This document shows, piece by piece, positions 1 through 5,973 of a stretch of 6,606 nt of DNA. The notes beneath the pieces were generated by a model. The model had not been told where the DNA came from, searched no databases, and saw only the letters and a program-made list of their open reading frames with translations. The stretch lies in the NCBI GenBank assembly GCA_014379065.1, contig JACMMM010000667.1:1-6606 (forward strand), written 5' to 3'. The position numbers and the translations under genes were made by a program. Position 1 is the stretch's first letter, and every line of letters begins with the position of its first letter. The stretch is from Saprospiraceae bacterium. GTDB taxonomy: Bacteria; Bacteroidota; Bacteroidia; Chitinophagales; Saprospiraceae.

Positions 1-252
1 AGCGGAGGTGTCATCGGGTAGGTTTTCCAAAGCATGTGTTACCACATCTTTGAGCGGGAGGGAAGGCGTTTCAAGGTGCAAAGCTTTCAACTTACGGGCA
101 GTCAGGTCTTTCAAAGCGAGGAGATGTTTTTCTGGGAAAAGGTCTTCGAATCGGCTGTTTTGCAAAAGAGCAACAGCTTCCCGAAAATGCTCGTAAGCGG
201 GGTTAGTCATTACCTCTTCGTAGGTGAGTTCGATGGATTTTCCCATTTTCAT
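1..252 (-). CDS. unrecognised protein, 3' end outside the window, coupled to the DUF6934-like gene
   Basis: An open frame of 84 codons runs from ATG at 252 (a second ATG is two codons later, at 246) to the window edge without a stop. It begins MKMGKSIELTYEEVM and is rich in Leu, Lys and Glu; the visible part has no signal peptide or membrane segment and looks like a soluble, largely helical protein. Its ATG overlaps the TGA of the upstream DUF6934-like gene as ATGA, a common arrangement for translational coupling, so the two are very probably cotranscribed. I do not recognise the family. The two-gene layout resembles toxin-antitoxin pairs, but nothing in the residues shows an antitoxin or toxin fold, so that is only an inference from architecture. 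The C-terminus is unknown. Confidence 0.7.
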   Translation of the reverse strand, partial: MKMGKSIELTYEEVMTNPAYEHFREAVALLQNSRFEDLFPEKHLLALKDLTARKLKALHLETPSLPLKDVVTHALENLPDDTSA

Positions 253-689
253 GCTTCAAATTTACGAAGGAGTTCAAAACTATCGTATGTTTTTTCAGGT
301 AAATAGTTTTCACGATCCTCCGCCAAAATTCCGAAAATATCGAATACCTCTGATGCAATGGAAAAATACCTCTTAAAAATGGCATTGTAAAAATGCTTCC
401 GACGTTCGTCACGAGGAACTATTACGATTATCTTCTCTGGGTGGATTTCTGAGAATTGATAAATGGTCTTCGCCACGGTAGAGAGCACCTTTCTTACATC
501 GTTGTTATTCGTAAATGAGGTGTCGTCAACTCTTCCTTCCCTTACGTCGCCAAATCCAACATTCCAACGATTGCCTTCCATCCTCATGAAAACAACTACT
601 TTAACAACTCGTCCTTTAAGGCCTGTGCTTTCAAAAAAGAATTGGGTTTTGTTGTTGAAAGGAAAGCAGTCATAGGATTCTTCGATCAT
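249..689 (-). CDS. DUF6934-like protein of unknown function
   Basis: A 146-residue soluble protein beginning MIEESYDCFPFNN. Its pattern matches what I know of DUF6934 proteins of Bacteroidota: an N-terminal strand region ending in a basic 'GLKGRVVKVVVF' stretch (residues 23-34), then 'WNVGFGD' (42-48), an acidic 'VDDTSFTNNNDVRKVL' segment (54-69) leading into a helix with 'STVAKTIYQF' (70-79), a hydrophobic strand 'KIIVIVP' (86-92), and an Arg/Tyr-rich helix 'RDERRKHFYNAIFKRYF' (93-109). Length is typical for the family. No catalytic motif is evident and the molecular role is unknown. It is followed by a second gene through a 4-bp ATGA overlap. A TATCTTTG element about 37 bp upstream of the ATG fits a Bacteroidota -7 promoter box. 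Family assignment is from recall, not a search. Confidence 0.8.
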   Translation of the reverse strand: MIEESYDCFPFNNKTQFFFESTGLKGRVVKVVVFMRMEGNRWNVGFGDVREGRVDDTSFTNNNDVRKVLSTVAKTIYQFSEIHPEKIIVIVPRDERRKHFYNAIFKRYFSIASEVFDIFGILAEDRENYLPEKTYDSFELLRKFEA

Positions 690-725
690 GGTAGTTGGGA
701 CAGGCTATTCTTGAAATATGTTATT

Positions 726-733
726 CAAAGATA
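726..733 (-). promoter_or_regulatory. candidate Bacteroidota -7 promoter element for the DUF6934-like unit
   Basis: Read on the minus strand this is TATCTTTG, a full match to the TAnnTTTG -7 consensus known for the primary sigma factor of Bacteroidota. It would place transcription initiation roughly 30 nt upstream of the ATG at 689. I see no convincing TTG-type -33 element at the usual 19-21 bp spacing, so this rests on one box. The element lies inside the longest possible reading frame of the divergent plus-strand gene, which is one reason to start that gene downstream, at 775 or 784. Confidence 0.4.
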
Positions 734-783
734 GGGAAATTAAGAATAACTTACTTTTTCCTATCCAATATTTCATGTACAAT

Positions 784-2364
784 ATGAGATCGCCTCTTAT
801 ACCAATCGGACTGGCGCTTATTTCAGCCCTACTCCGCTTCCTGGCCTTCACCCAAACCCCCTTCGCCAACGGCTGGGACAGTTACTTCTACCTCGTTCAG
901 ATAAAATCGCTGGAAGAAACCGGGCACATGCACTCCCCGGAAGCCTCGCTGATCTACCCCTATCTGCGGCTTTTCTATTGGTTGGTGGGCGATTATGTGC
1001 TGGCACTGAAGATTGGCACGGCGGTGCTGTGTGGGGTTTTCATGCTGGTACTTTGCCGCCGAAGTCAGTCGCTGCCATTGCTCGGAGCGTGGTCGCTGTT
1101 CTCCCCGCAACTGACGTATTTCGCGGCGCAGTACCCAAAGAATTTGCTGGGACTGGTGTTGTTCGTAGCTTTTGTGCGCTCTCTGGATTGGACTTTTACA
1201 AAGCCTCGGGCTTGGCTTGCAATTCCCGCCTTTTTGTTGATTATCAATTGTTTCGGACATCGAATGATGTTTGGGCTGGCAGTGGTGCATCTTTTTTTGT
1301 GGCTTGGTTTTCGGTTCAAAGAGCGACTCCCCCGCCGTGCTTGGTGTTTTCACCAAGCACACGTCAAGCAGGATGCCCAGAGCAAGCACCCACTACGGCG
1401 ATTGCACTTGGTGAAAACACCAAGCGCGGCGGCGAAGGCTTGGAAAATACTCCTTGTGTCAGGAATTGCCATCGGAGCATTGCTTCTGGCTGGACAATCT
1501 TTCCCCGGCTTGGCCCACATAACCGATTTAGGCCGACTCAGCGGAACATTCGATTGGCAACCCCAATTTGCCCCTTGGTCGTTTGTCCAAAGCTTTGGCT
1601 TGGAGCGCATTAGCGGTTGGTGGATATTCGAGATTTCGATGGTCATGGTTTGGTGGATTGGTGGATTGATCCTTTGGAAGAACCGAAACGGCATAGCAAA
1701 TCCGGCGCTATTCTGGCTGTGCGGCTTGCTGCTGTTCCCGTTTTTGGAATGGTCGCTCACAGGCCTGGCATGGCGGATGTTTTTGGTGTTTGTATTGCTT
1801 GTGCCTTTGGCATTTGACTTTCAAAATGTTTCTAAAAAGGCCTCTATTGCGTTTTTCATGGCACTCGTCGCGGCCTCCTTTTTTTCGTGGAAATCGTATT
1901 CGCCTAGGTTGCATGACCCGGATTATGCCTTGTTCAAAAAGGTAACAGGAAAAGTCCAATCTCAACTTCCCGATCCCGATTCCTTCGGGACCAAACTTTC
2001 GGGAAGTTCAATTCAAAACAAACCTGAACTCTTTATCGCCCACAATGCCCTCGCCGAGTATTTCACCTTCACAACGGGCACCGATGCCATGCCTTGGCTA
2101 CCAGAATACGCCGTGGATTCCAGCAAACTCTGGCGCATTGCCGCCGGGGTGCAGGGACAAACGCTGCGCTATTTCGCAGGACCAGAAAATGAATTGAAAA
2201 TCAAAAACCTAGGCGGCGGATATTTCCTTTTGCCCGAATTTGTCTGGCAAAATGCGCTGAAAAATGCGCTGGCTGAGGGCGACGAATATTTTCTCGAAAC
2301 GGCGGAATCTTGGTTGAATCCGTATCGAATTAGACCTGCATTTTTGTTGAAAAGAAAACAGTGA
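784..2364 (+). CDS. polytopic membrane protein, probable GT-C type glycosyltransferase
   Basis: A 526-residue integral membrane protein (from ATG 784) with about 10-11 hydrophobic segments and a soluble tail from about residue 375. After TM1 (about 4-23) comes 'NGWDSYFYLVQ', with Asp32 in the first external loop. This is the position of the catalytic or metal-binding Asp in GT-C enzymes (STT3, PMT/ArnT-like), which use lipid-linked sugar donors at the outer membrane face. Later TM segments lie near 66-92, 109-126, 132-148, 151-175, 221-238, 269-287, 295-312, 319-334 and 342-358. Donor and acceptor are unknown. Residues about 183-217, a basic loop between two TM segments, are encoded by a 101-bp inverted pair of hairpins that looks inserted. 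The start is uncertain: in-frame ATGs exist at 718, 775 and 784. The 718 start would add MLFKDREIKNNLLFPIQYF, cover a divergent promoter box and precede TM1 with an atypical stretch, so 784 is preferred. The gene converges with the minus-strand gene ending at 2479. Confidence 0.75.
   Translation: MRSPLIPIGLALISALLRFLAFTQTPFANGWDSYFYLVQIKSLEETGHMHSPEASLIYPYLRLFYWLVGDYVLALKIGTAVLCGVFMLVLCRRSQSLPLLGAWSLFSPQLTYFAAQYPKNLLGLVLFVAFVRSLDWTFTKPRAWLAIPAFLLIINCFGHRMMFGLAVVHLFLWLGFRFKERLPRRAWCFHQAHVKQDAQSKHPLRRLHLVKTPSAAAKAWKILLVSGIAIGALLLAGQSFPGLAHITDLGRLSGTFDWQPQFAPWSFVQSFGLERISGWWIFEISMVMVWWIGGLILWKNRNGIANPALFWLCGLLLFPFLEWSLTGLAWRMFLVFVLLVPLAFDFQNVSKKASIAFFMALVAASFFSWKSYSPRLHDPDYALFKKVTGKVQSQLPDPDSFGTKLSGSSIQNKPELFIAHNALAEYFTFTTGTDAMPWLPEYAVDSSKLWRIAAGVQGQTLRYFAGPENELKIKNLGGGYFLLPEFVWQNALKNALAEGDEYFLETAESWLNPYRIRPAFLLKRKQ
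1332..1432. repeat. REPIN-like pair of inverted hairpins inside a coding sequence
   Basis: Two copies of a 28-bp palindromic unit lie in opposite orientation: 1332-1359 and, on the other strand, 1432-1405, identical at 25 of 28 positions. Each unit folds on itself. The first has a 10-bp stem GTGCTTGGTG (1337-1346) / CACCAAGCAC (1351-1360) around a TTTT loop. The second has a 7-bp stem CTTGGTG (1407-1413) / CACCAAG (1418-1424) around AAAA. Each is flanked outwardly by a CCGCCG-type GC block. A pair of inverted REP-like hairpins about 100 bp long is the form of REPIN elements moved by RAYT transposases. Here it sits in an open frame and encodes the basic loop of the host membrane protein. The hairpins are directly visible; mobility is inference. 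Confidence 0.75.
1964..2008. repeat. nested inverted repeat inside a coding sequence
   Basis: A perfect 10-bp outer inverted repeat, AACTTCCCGA (1964-1973) and TCGGGAAGTT (1999-2008), encloses a second hairpin, TCCCGA (1974-1979) and TCGGGA (1985-1990), with a 5-nt loop. All four arms share the word TCCCGA or its complement. It encodes part of the soluble C-terminal region (around 'QLPDPDSFGTKLSGSS') of the GT-C-like protein. It could be a small palindromic repeat tolerated in a variable linker, or chance. Confidence 0.5.
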
Positions 2365-2368
2365 ATTC

Positions 2369-2407
2369 GGCTGAGAAACCACGCTTTTTAGCAGCCACTC
2401 ATTTTTT
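2369..2407 (+). terminator. weak candidate terminator for the plus-strand GT-C-like gene
   Basis: Just after the TGA at 2364, GGCTG (2369-2373) can pair with CAGCC (2392-2396), with a few extra A-T pairs inside the loop, and a run of six T follows at 2402-2407 after a 5-nt gap. The stem is short and the T-run is offset, so this is a marginal intrinsic terminator. Confidence 0.22.
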
Positions 2408-2468
2408 GCCACGAATTGCAATAATCTACACTAAAATTTGATTCGTGAAAATTAGTGTAATTCGTGGC
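2408..2468. repeat. interrupted inverted repeat with iterated ATTCGTG-type words
   Basis: This fills the gap between the two convergent genes. The right arm, 2452-2468 (17 bp), is the exact complement of the left arm 2408-2417 plus 2428-2434, with a 10-nt insertion (2418-2427) breaking the left arm. On the plus strand the heptamer words ATTCGTG (2441), ATTAGTG (2451) and ATTCGTG (2460) start 10 and 9 bp apart. No T-run follows either arm in the transcribed direction (the minus-strand side gives an A-run), so it is not a canonical intrinsic terminator, although a strong hairpin between convergent genes could still stop or stabilise transcripts. Confidence 0.7.
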
Positions 2469-2478
2469 TACTCTAAGT

Positions 2479-4770
2479 TCACTTCTTCACCTTGAAATTC
2501 TCAAACAAAAACGTCTCGGCATTCGGATCATTCACAATCGGCGAGACGCCCAGCGGCCAAAGCATTACCTCATCAATCAGCATGGCCTTGTGGCCGTAGC
2601 TCTTCACCTGCAAATGCCCTCCCCGTGGCAGCCGCACGCGGGCTTCTCCCCGAATCCAATTGCCTTGAACATCGTTGCATTGTCTGGTTTCAACTTTGAA
2701 ATTTTCCAGCTCCGCGCCCGCTGCGTCGCGAACGCTGAAAAGCCAGAACCCCGCGCTCCATTTGCCGGGATCTACATAGGTCCAGCCAGAAAAAACCATC
2801 TGCGTATCGCGCTCAAAGGGCGAAACAAAATCAAAAACATCGTCTTCCTTGGCTTTGGTCTGACGGCAGCCCGCGCCATAAAAAGCCAGGCTCGAAGGCT
2901 GATCATCATAACCTAAATGAAGGCTGGGAGCCGGGAATGTGCCGCTTTGGAAGGCAGATTTTGCTTGCTGAATAGCCTTGCTGTTTGCCAAATCGGCCAA
3001 ACGCAAGCGATAAAGCGAGAAGTCCTTGGTTTCAGCCACGCGCTCGGAAATGTCCAACAGGTATTTTTCCCCGGTTTTGAGTTCAGGGATTGCATCCGAA
3101 CCGACCAGCAGGAGAATATCTTTTTGATTGGGGAATTTTTGGAGCATCGTCCGTTCCACCAAGGGGTTCGACAGCATCTGCACGCGTTCCAGCGTATGTT
3201 GTAAGCCTATGCGCGAAAGCATCGAATTGACCATCGGCAGCCCTGTGGCCATGGAAATCCTTGTACTGTAAATCTGCGTCCTGTAATTGATGTGAGACAG
3301 GATTTTGTCAGACCAGGCCATCATTTTGGGGAGACAGAGGATCGCTTGATATTGCCCGACATCTATGTTGTTTTGGTGCAAGACGTCCAACATTTCCTGT
3401 TCGTGCTCACGGCTAAAAAAATTGGCCTGAAAAACGTCTCTGAATTTAGGGCGTATGTATTGGTTTATTTCCGAGTTCCAAAGTGCGGCGAATAAAACCG
3501 AGAACAACGTCGCCATAAACCAAGGGGAAGTAATCCGAAACAGCTTGTCAATAAATAAGGCTCCTGTCACGGTTAATGCAAAATAAAGGCCCCATCCCAA
3601 TCGGCCAGAAGCTTTGAACATCATCAGCCAACCCATGTTCGTCTCCATCCACTCCCGCGAAATAGGGAGCAAACTGGTATTCGCTGCCAGCAGAAAGAGC
3701 AATAAGGTTGACCCCAACAAAATGCGGTGCTCGGGCGCAAGACGCTGCAAAGTGGGTTTGTTTTTGCGATAAAAAACGCTGGCAATGGTCATCAGCAACA
3801 TCACTGCCAAAGCCAGGGTGGCCACCAAACCCACGTTCAGCATCGCTTCAAATTCAATCTCCGGAATCTTGATTTTGTTCCGCGTCAGCCAGTCGTGCAA
3901 GAGTGAATGGGGCGGGTGAAACAAGCCCTCAAAGGTGGCATGGTAATCAAAGAAACCCCATTGCGGGTCCATGCGGTCGTGGACGGGGTCAAATAGTTTA
4001 AAGTTTAGAAAAACCAGCACCAACACCAAAAGCCCCATACCAGAAATGATGGCTGGTCGCTTCCAGTTTTTTCGCTTGAAACCTTCTGCGGCAAAGAGCA
4101 GCATTCCCGCTAAAACGAGGAAAAAATTGACATTAAAACCCGTATATGGATTGTTGAACGTAAAAAATACAGAAACGGCCAGCATGAGCGCATCGCGTTT
4201 TTCCAAACGGCCCACATTGTACTTCCTAATAAACCATAGCATCCCCATCGGGATCAGGAAGGGGTAGGCTAAACCAAAATGCACAACCGAGCGACATATC
4301 TGTGGCGAAAGCAGCACGATCAAGGGCGAGAACAAAATGGCCGTAAAAAGATGCGCCTTCAAAGCTCGCAACAGAAAGAAAACCAATACTACCGCTGCAA
4401 ACAGCAAGTACAAATTCAGCGCGTTGACAATGCCGACCGTTTGCCCCGAAATGTCTGTGACGTGTCGGTTTATCCATTGCAAAGTGTTGGAAAGCGCCCC
4501 CTGAGCATCCGTGAGGTAGATGTACTCCCCATCAGGGTAATTCATGTTGCGCAGCGTGGAACCGTCGTCATAGCGCGTATGGTAGGCCGTATTGTAATAA
4601 AGCACCAACGCGTCGCCGCCAAAGGAATACATCATCGAATTGGGGCGCGTGAAGTAGTCCTTGAAGATGGGCCGCGCCAACAACAACAGAAACAAGGCTG
4701 CTGCCAATGCTCCGAGCCATTGAAGCCGTTTGGGAGAGAAAAACTGATTGATGCGAGCAGAGGTAGCCAA
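2479..4770 (-). CDS. large polytopic membrane protein, GT-C/YfhO-like, with soluble C-terminal domain
   Basis: A 763-residue protein. TM1 is at about 15-36, then a long external loop with 'GGDALVLYYNTAYH' (51-64; Asp53) and 'NMNYPDGEYIYLTDAQ' (75-90). I associate this pair of motifs with a family of uncharacterised Bacteroidota membrane proteins with GT-C-like topology. Further TM segments lie near 112-137, 140-158, 166-184, 193-209, 212-230, 239-257, 320-344, 360-379, 401-421 and 427-442. From about 445 the chain is soluble; residues about 620-755 are rich in Gly, Trp and alternating strands ('MVFSGWTYVDPGKWSAGFWLF') and may form a carbohydrate-binding-like beta-sandwich. It probably transfers or handles a lipid-linked sugar at the outer face of the inner membrane; substrate unknown. 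The start is TTG at 4770: an in-frame TGA lies six codons upstream, no ATG lies between, and the next in-frame ATG falls after TM1. A TACCTTTG box upstream suggests its own promoter. Confidence 0.8.
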   Translation of the reverse strand: MATSARINQFFSPKRLQWLGALAAALFLLLLARPIFKDYFTRPNSMMYSFGGDALVLYYNTAYHTRYDDGSTLRNMNYPDGEYIYLTDAQGALSNTLQWINRHVTDISGQTVGIVNALNLYLLFAAVVLVFFLLRALKAHLFTAILFSPLIVLLSPQICRSVVHFGLAYPFLIPMGMLWFIRKYNVGRLEKRDALMLAVSVFFTFNNPYTGFNVNFFLVLAGMLLFAAEGFKRKNWKRPAIISGMGLLVLVLVFLNFKLFDPVHDRMDPQWGFFDYHATFEGLFHPPHSLLHDWLTRNKIKIPEIEFEAMLNVGLVATLALAVMLLMTIASVFYRKNKPTLQRLAPEHRILLGSTLLLFLLAANTSLLPISREWMETNMGWLMMFKASGRLGWGLYFALTVTGALFIDKLFRITSPWFMATLFSVLFAALWNSEINQYIRPKFRDVFQANFFSREHEQEMLDVLHQNNIDVGQYQAILCLPKMMAWSDKILSHINYRTQIYSTRISMATGLPMVNSMLSRIGLQHTLERVQMLSNPLVERTMLQKFPNQKDILLLVGSDAIPELKTGEKYLLDISERVAETKDFSLYRLRLADLANSKAIQQAKSAFQSGTFPAPSLHLGYDDQPSSLAFYGAGCRQTKAKEDDVFDFVSPFERDTQMVFSGWTYVDPGKWSAGFWLFSVRDAAGAELENFKVETRQCNDVQGNWIRGEARVRLPRGGHLQVKSYGHKAMLIDEVMLWPLGVSPIVNDPNAETFLFENFKVKK

Positions 4771-4833
4771 GGCAAAAAGTTCCTGTCATTTCAAAGGACC
4801 ATCATGGAACGATGTCTATTTTTGACAGGTTGG

Positions 4834-4841
4834 CAAAGGTA
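4834..4841 (-). promoter_or_regulatory. candidate -7 promoter element for the 2479-4770 gene
   Basis: On the minus strand this reads TACCTTTG, a full match to the Bacteroidota TAnnTTTG -7 box, placing initiation near 4828 with a leader of roughly 55-60 nt before the TTG start. No clear -33 TTG is seen. It lies between the large hairpin at 4883-4963 and the gene, which fits separate transcription from tadA. Confidence 0.35.
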
Positions 4842-4882
4842 GAAATTTGGGTAGAACCGCATGAGGATACCTGAATTATAGG

Positions 4883-4963
4883 TAACCACATAGTTCACAT
4901 AGCACACATAGTTTTATAAATCAACAGGTTGCGACTATGTGTGCTATGTGAACTATGTGGTTA
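4883..4963. repeat. perfect 30-bp inverted repeat with three CACATAG words per arm
   Basis: The left arm (4883-4912) and right arm (4934-4963) are exact reverse complements over 30 bp, with a 21-nt loop (4913-4933). Each arm carries the heptamer CACATAG three times at exact 9-bp spacing (4887, 4896, 4905 in the left arm; the complement CTATGTG in the right). The right arm includes the TAA stop codon of tadA (4961-4963), so any transcript of tadA reads directly into the hairpin. No T-run follows, so a classical intrinsic terminator is not supported; it may act as an mRNA 3'-end stabiliser, a terminator of another kind, or a dispersed palindromic element. Confidence 0.9.
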
Positions 4964-5413
4964 AAATCCCCGCTTAGCCCGAAAAAATGCGGTCACCAGC
5001 GAGCCACACTCTTCCTCCATGATGCCCATTTCCAGCCTCGTTTTTGGGTGCAACAAGTCTTTACCGCCAAAAAGCATGAAGCCACGCTTTTCGTCGGTGG
5101 CTGCGTAAACTAGTCGACCTATTTGCGCCCAAGCCAGCGCACCCGCACACATCACGCAAGGTTCGAGGGTAACATAGAGGGTGCAATCGGTCAAATATTT
5201 GCTGCCTAAATGACTGCTGGCAGCGGTAAGCGCAAGGATTTCTGCATGTGCCGTCACATCGGTCAACATCTCTGTCTGGTTGTGCGTCCGGGCAATGATC
5301 CGGCCTTCGCACACGATGACCGCACCGACCGGCACCTCGCCCTCTTCGTAGGCTTTTTCAGCCTCGGCAAGGGCTTGTTTCATGAAGTATGGGTCGGAGT
5401 GGACGGAAAGCAT
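4961..5413 (-). CDS. tadA: tRNA-specific adenosine deaminase TadA
   Basis: A 150-residue cytoplasmic zinc deaminase converting A34 to inosine in the anticodon of tRNA-Arg(ACG), needed for wobble decoding of CGN codons. Visible family hallmarks: 'EKAYEEGEVPVGAVIV' near the N-terminus, the HAE motif with zinc ligand His56 and proton-shuttle Glu58, and 'LEPCVMC' with zinc ligands Cys86 and Cys89. With the start at 5413 these positions are one less than those of E. coli TadA (H57, E59, C87, C90), which supports this start. The frame stays open to 5509, but that extension would overlap the GNAT gene by 56 bp and translate a simple repeat. The C-terminal 'FFRAKRGF' matches the usual family end. It lies 40 bp downstream of the GNAT gene in the same orientation, probably in one operon; its stop codon is inside a large hairpin. 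Confidence 0.93.
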   Translation of the reverse strand: MLSVHSDPYFMKQALAEAEKAYEEGEVPVGAVIVCEGRIIARTHNQTEMLTDVTAHAEILALTAASSHLGSKYLTDCTLYVTLEPCVMCAGALAWAQIGRLVYAATDEKRGFMLFGGKDLLHPKTRLEMGIMEEECGSLVTAFFRAKRGF

Positions 5414-5448
5414 GTGAGCGGCGTGAGAGGTCGTGAGAGACGTGAGAG
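5414..5448. repeat. iterated GTGAGAG words filling the GNAT-tadA spacer
   Basis: GTGAGCG at 5414 is followed by GTGAGAG at 5423, 5433 and 5442, so words start 9, 10 and 9 bp apart. The array occupies 35 of the 40 bp between the GNAT stop (5454) and the tadA start (5413), and the tadA ATG directly abuts the last word. It has no inverted partner. Lying in the leader just before the start codon, it could affect translation of tadA; on the mRNA strand the word is CTCTCAC. Confidence 0.75.
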
Positions 5449-5453
5449 CAGCG

Positions 5454-5969
5454 TTAGGTTGATGTGCCTTTGGGCTGATTGTTGAGACCAAAAACCATCT
5501 GAAAATCATCCATTACATAGCCTTCGCCGAAGGGCGTGTCAATGCAAAACTCAATGCGAAAACCAACTTTGAAATAGAAGTTGACGCTTTTGAAATTGCA
5601 GCGGTTCACGCGCAAACGGAGTTGGCGCAAATCAGGATATTGGGCGAGCAAAAGTTCAAAAATAATGGTTCCCAGTCCCCGTTCGCGGGTTTCCAAATAG
5701 AATTTATGGAGGAAATAATCACCTTCTCCTTTTCGGTTAACTGCAAGGAAACCAAGCGTTTGGCCGTTTTTTTGGGGCAACCAAAATTCTTGGCCTTCTT
5801 CTTCCATTTGCCGTTGTAGCGCTAACGCGCTATAAATCAGTTCTAGCATGTACGCGATTTGCGCCTCACTGATAATACTCGGGTAATGCTCCCACCATAT
5901 TCGTTGGGCCAACTGGCTAATGAGCGGAATATCGGCTTCGGTAGCGCGACGCAAGGAGATGTTGGTCAT
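5454..5969 (-). CDS. GNAT family N-acetyltransferase
   Basis: A 171-residue soluble protein with the Gcn5-related acetyltransferase fold, which transfers an acetyl group from acetyl-CoA to an amine. It opens 'ISLRRATEADIPLISQLAQRIW', a standard GNAT beta1-alpha1 start. Motif A follows at about 87-107, 'LHKFYLETRERGLGTIIFE', where R95-E-R-G-L-G100 is the acetyl-CoA pyrophosphate-binding loop (R/QxxGxG/A). Motif B is 'NFKSVNFYFKVGF' (125-137), the usual 'N..A..FYEK.GF' element, with Asn and Tyr present. The substrate cannot be read from the sequence; small-molecule or protein acetylation are both possible. It sits 82 bp downstream of the OmpH-like gene and 40 bp upstream of tadA, all on the same strand. 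Both spacers consist largely of short repeats. No clear Shine-Dalgarno precedes the ATG. Confidence 0.9.
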   Translation of the reverse strand: MTNISLRRATEADIPLISQLAQRIWWEHYPSIISEAQIAYMLELIYSALALQRQMEEEGQEFWLPQKNGQTLGFLAVNRKGEGDYFLHKFYLETRERGLGTIIFELLLAQYPDLRQLRLRVNRCNFKSVNFYFKVGFRIEFCIDTPFGEGYVMDDFQMVFGLNNQPKGTST

Positions 5970-5973
5970 GGCT

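Noticed and set aside
718..783. Earlier start (ATG 718) for the GT-C-like gene
   Set aside because: Possible but less likely: it would place coding sequence over the divergent -7 box and add a stretch unlike a signal or membrane segment. Not excluded.
829..1389. Long open frame on the minus strand opposite the GT-C-like gene (186 codons)
   Set aside because: Its product is rich in Gln, Pro and Arg with no recognisable domain, it lies wholly antisense to a convincing membrane protein, and its openness follows from the codon pattern of the other strand.
978..1613. Overlapping plus-strand frame inside the GT-C-like gene
   Set aside because: It is an alternative frame of the same stretch with no coherent membrane or domain pattern; the membrane protein frame has consistent hydrophobic segments.
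4279..4842. Plus-strand frame opposite the start of the 2479-4770 gene
   Set aside because: Low-complexity Gln/Arg/Lys product complementary to the Leu/Val-rich N-terminus of the real gene; a shadow.
4883..4963. CRISPR repeat or attachment site
   Set aside because: There are only two arms in opposite orientation, a 9-bp internal period, no spacers of uniform length and no cas or integrase gene nearby.
4883..4963. Canonical intrinsic terminator of tadA
   Set aside because: The stem is strong but no T-run follows it in the direction of tadA transcription, and the stem is longer and more regular than usual terminators.
5414..5509. N-terminal extension of tadA to an upstream ATG at 5509
   Set aside because: It would overlap the GNAT gene and encode the repeat array as Ser/Thr/Leu/Ala; catalytic residue numbering matches E. 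coli TadA only from 5413.
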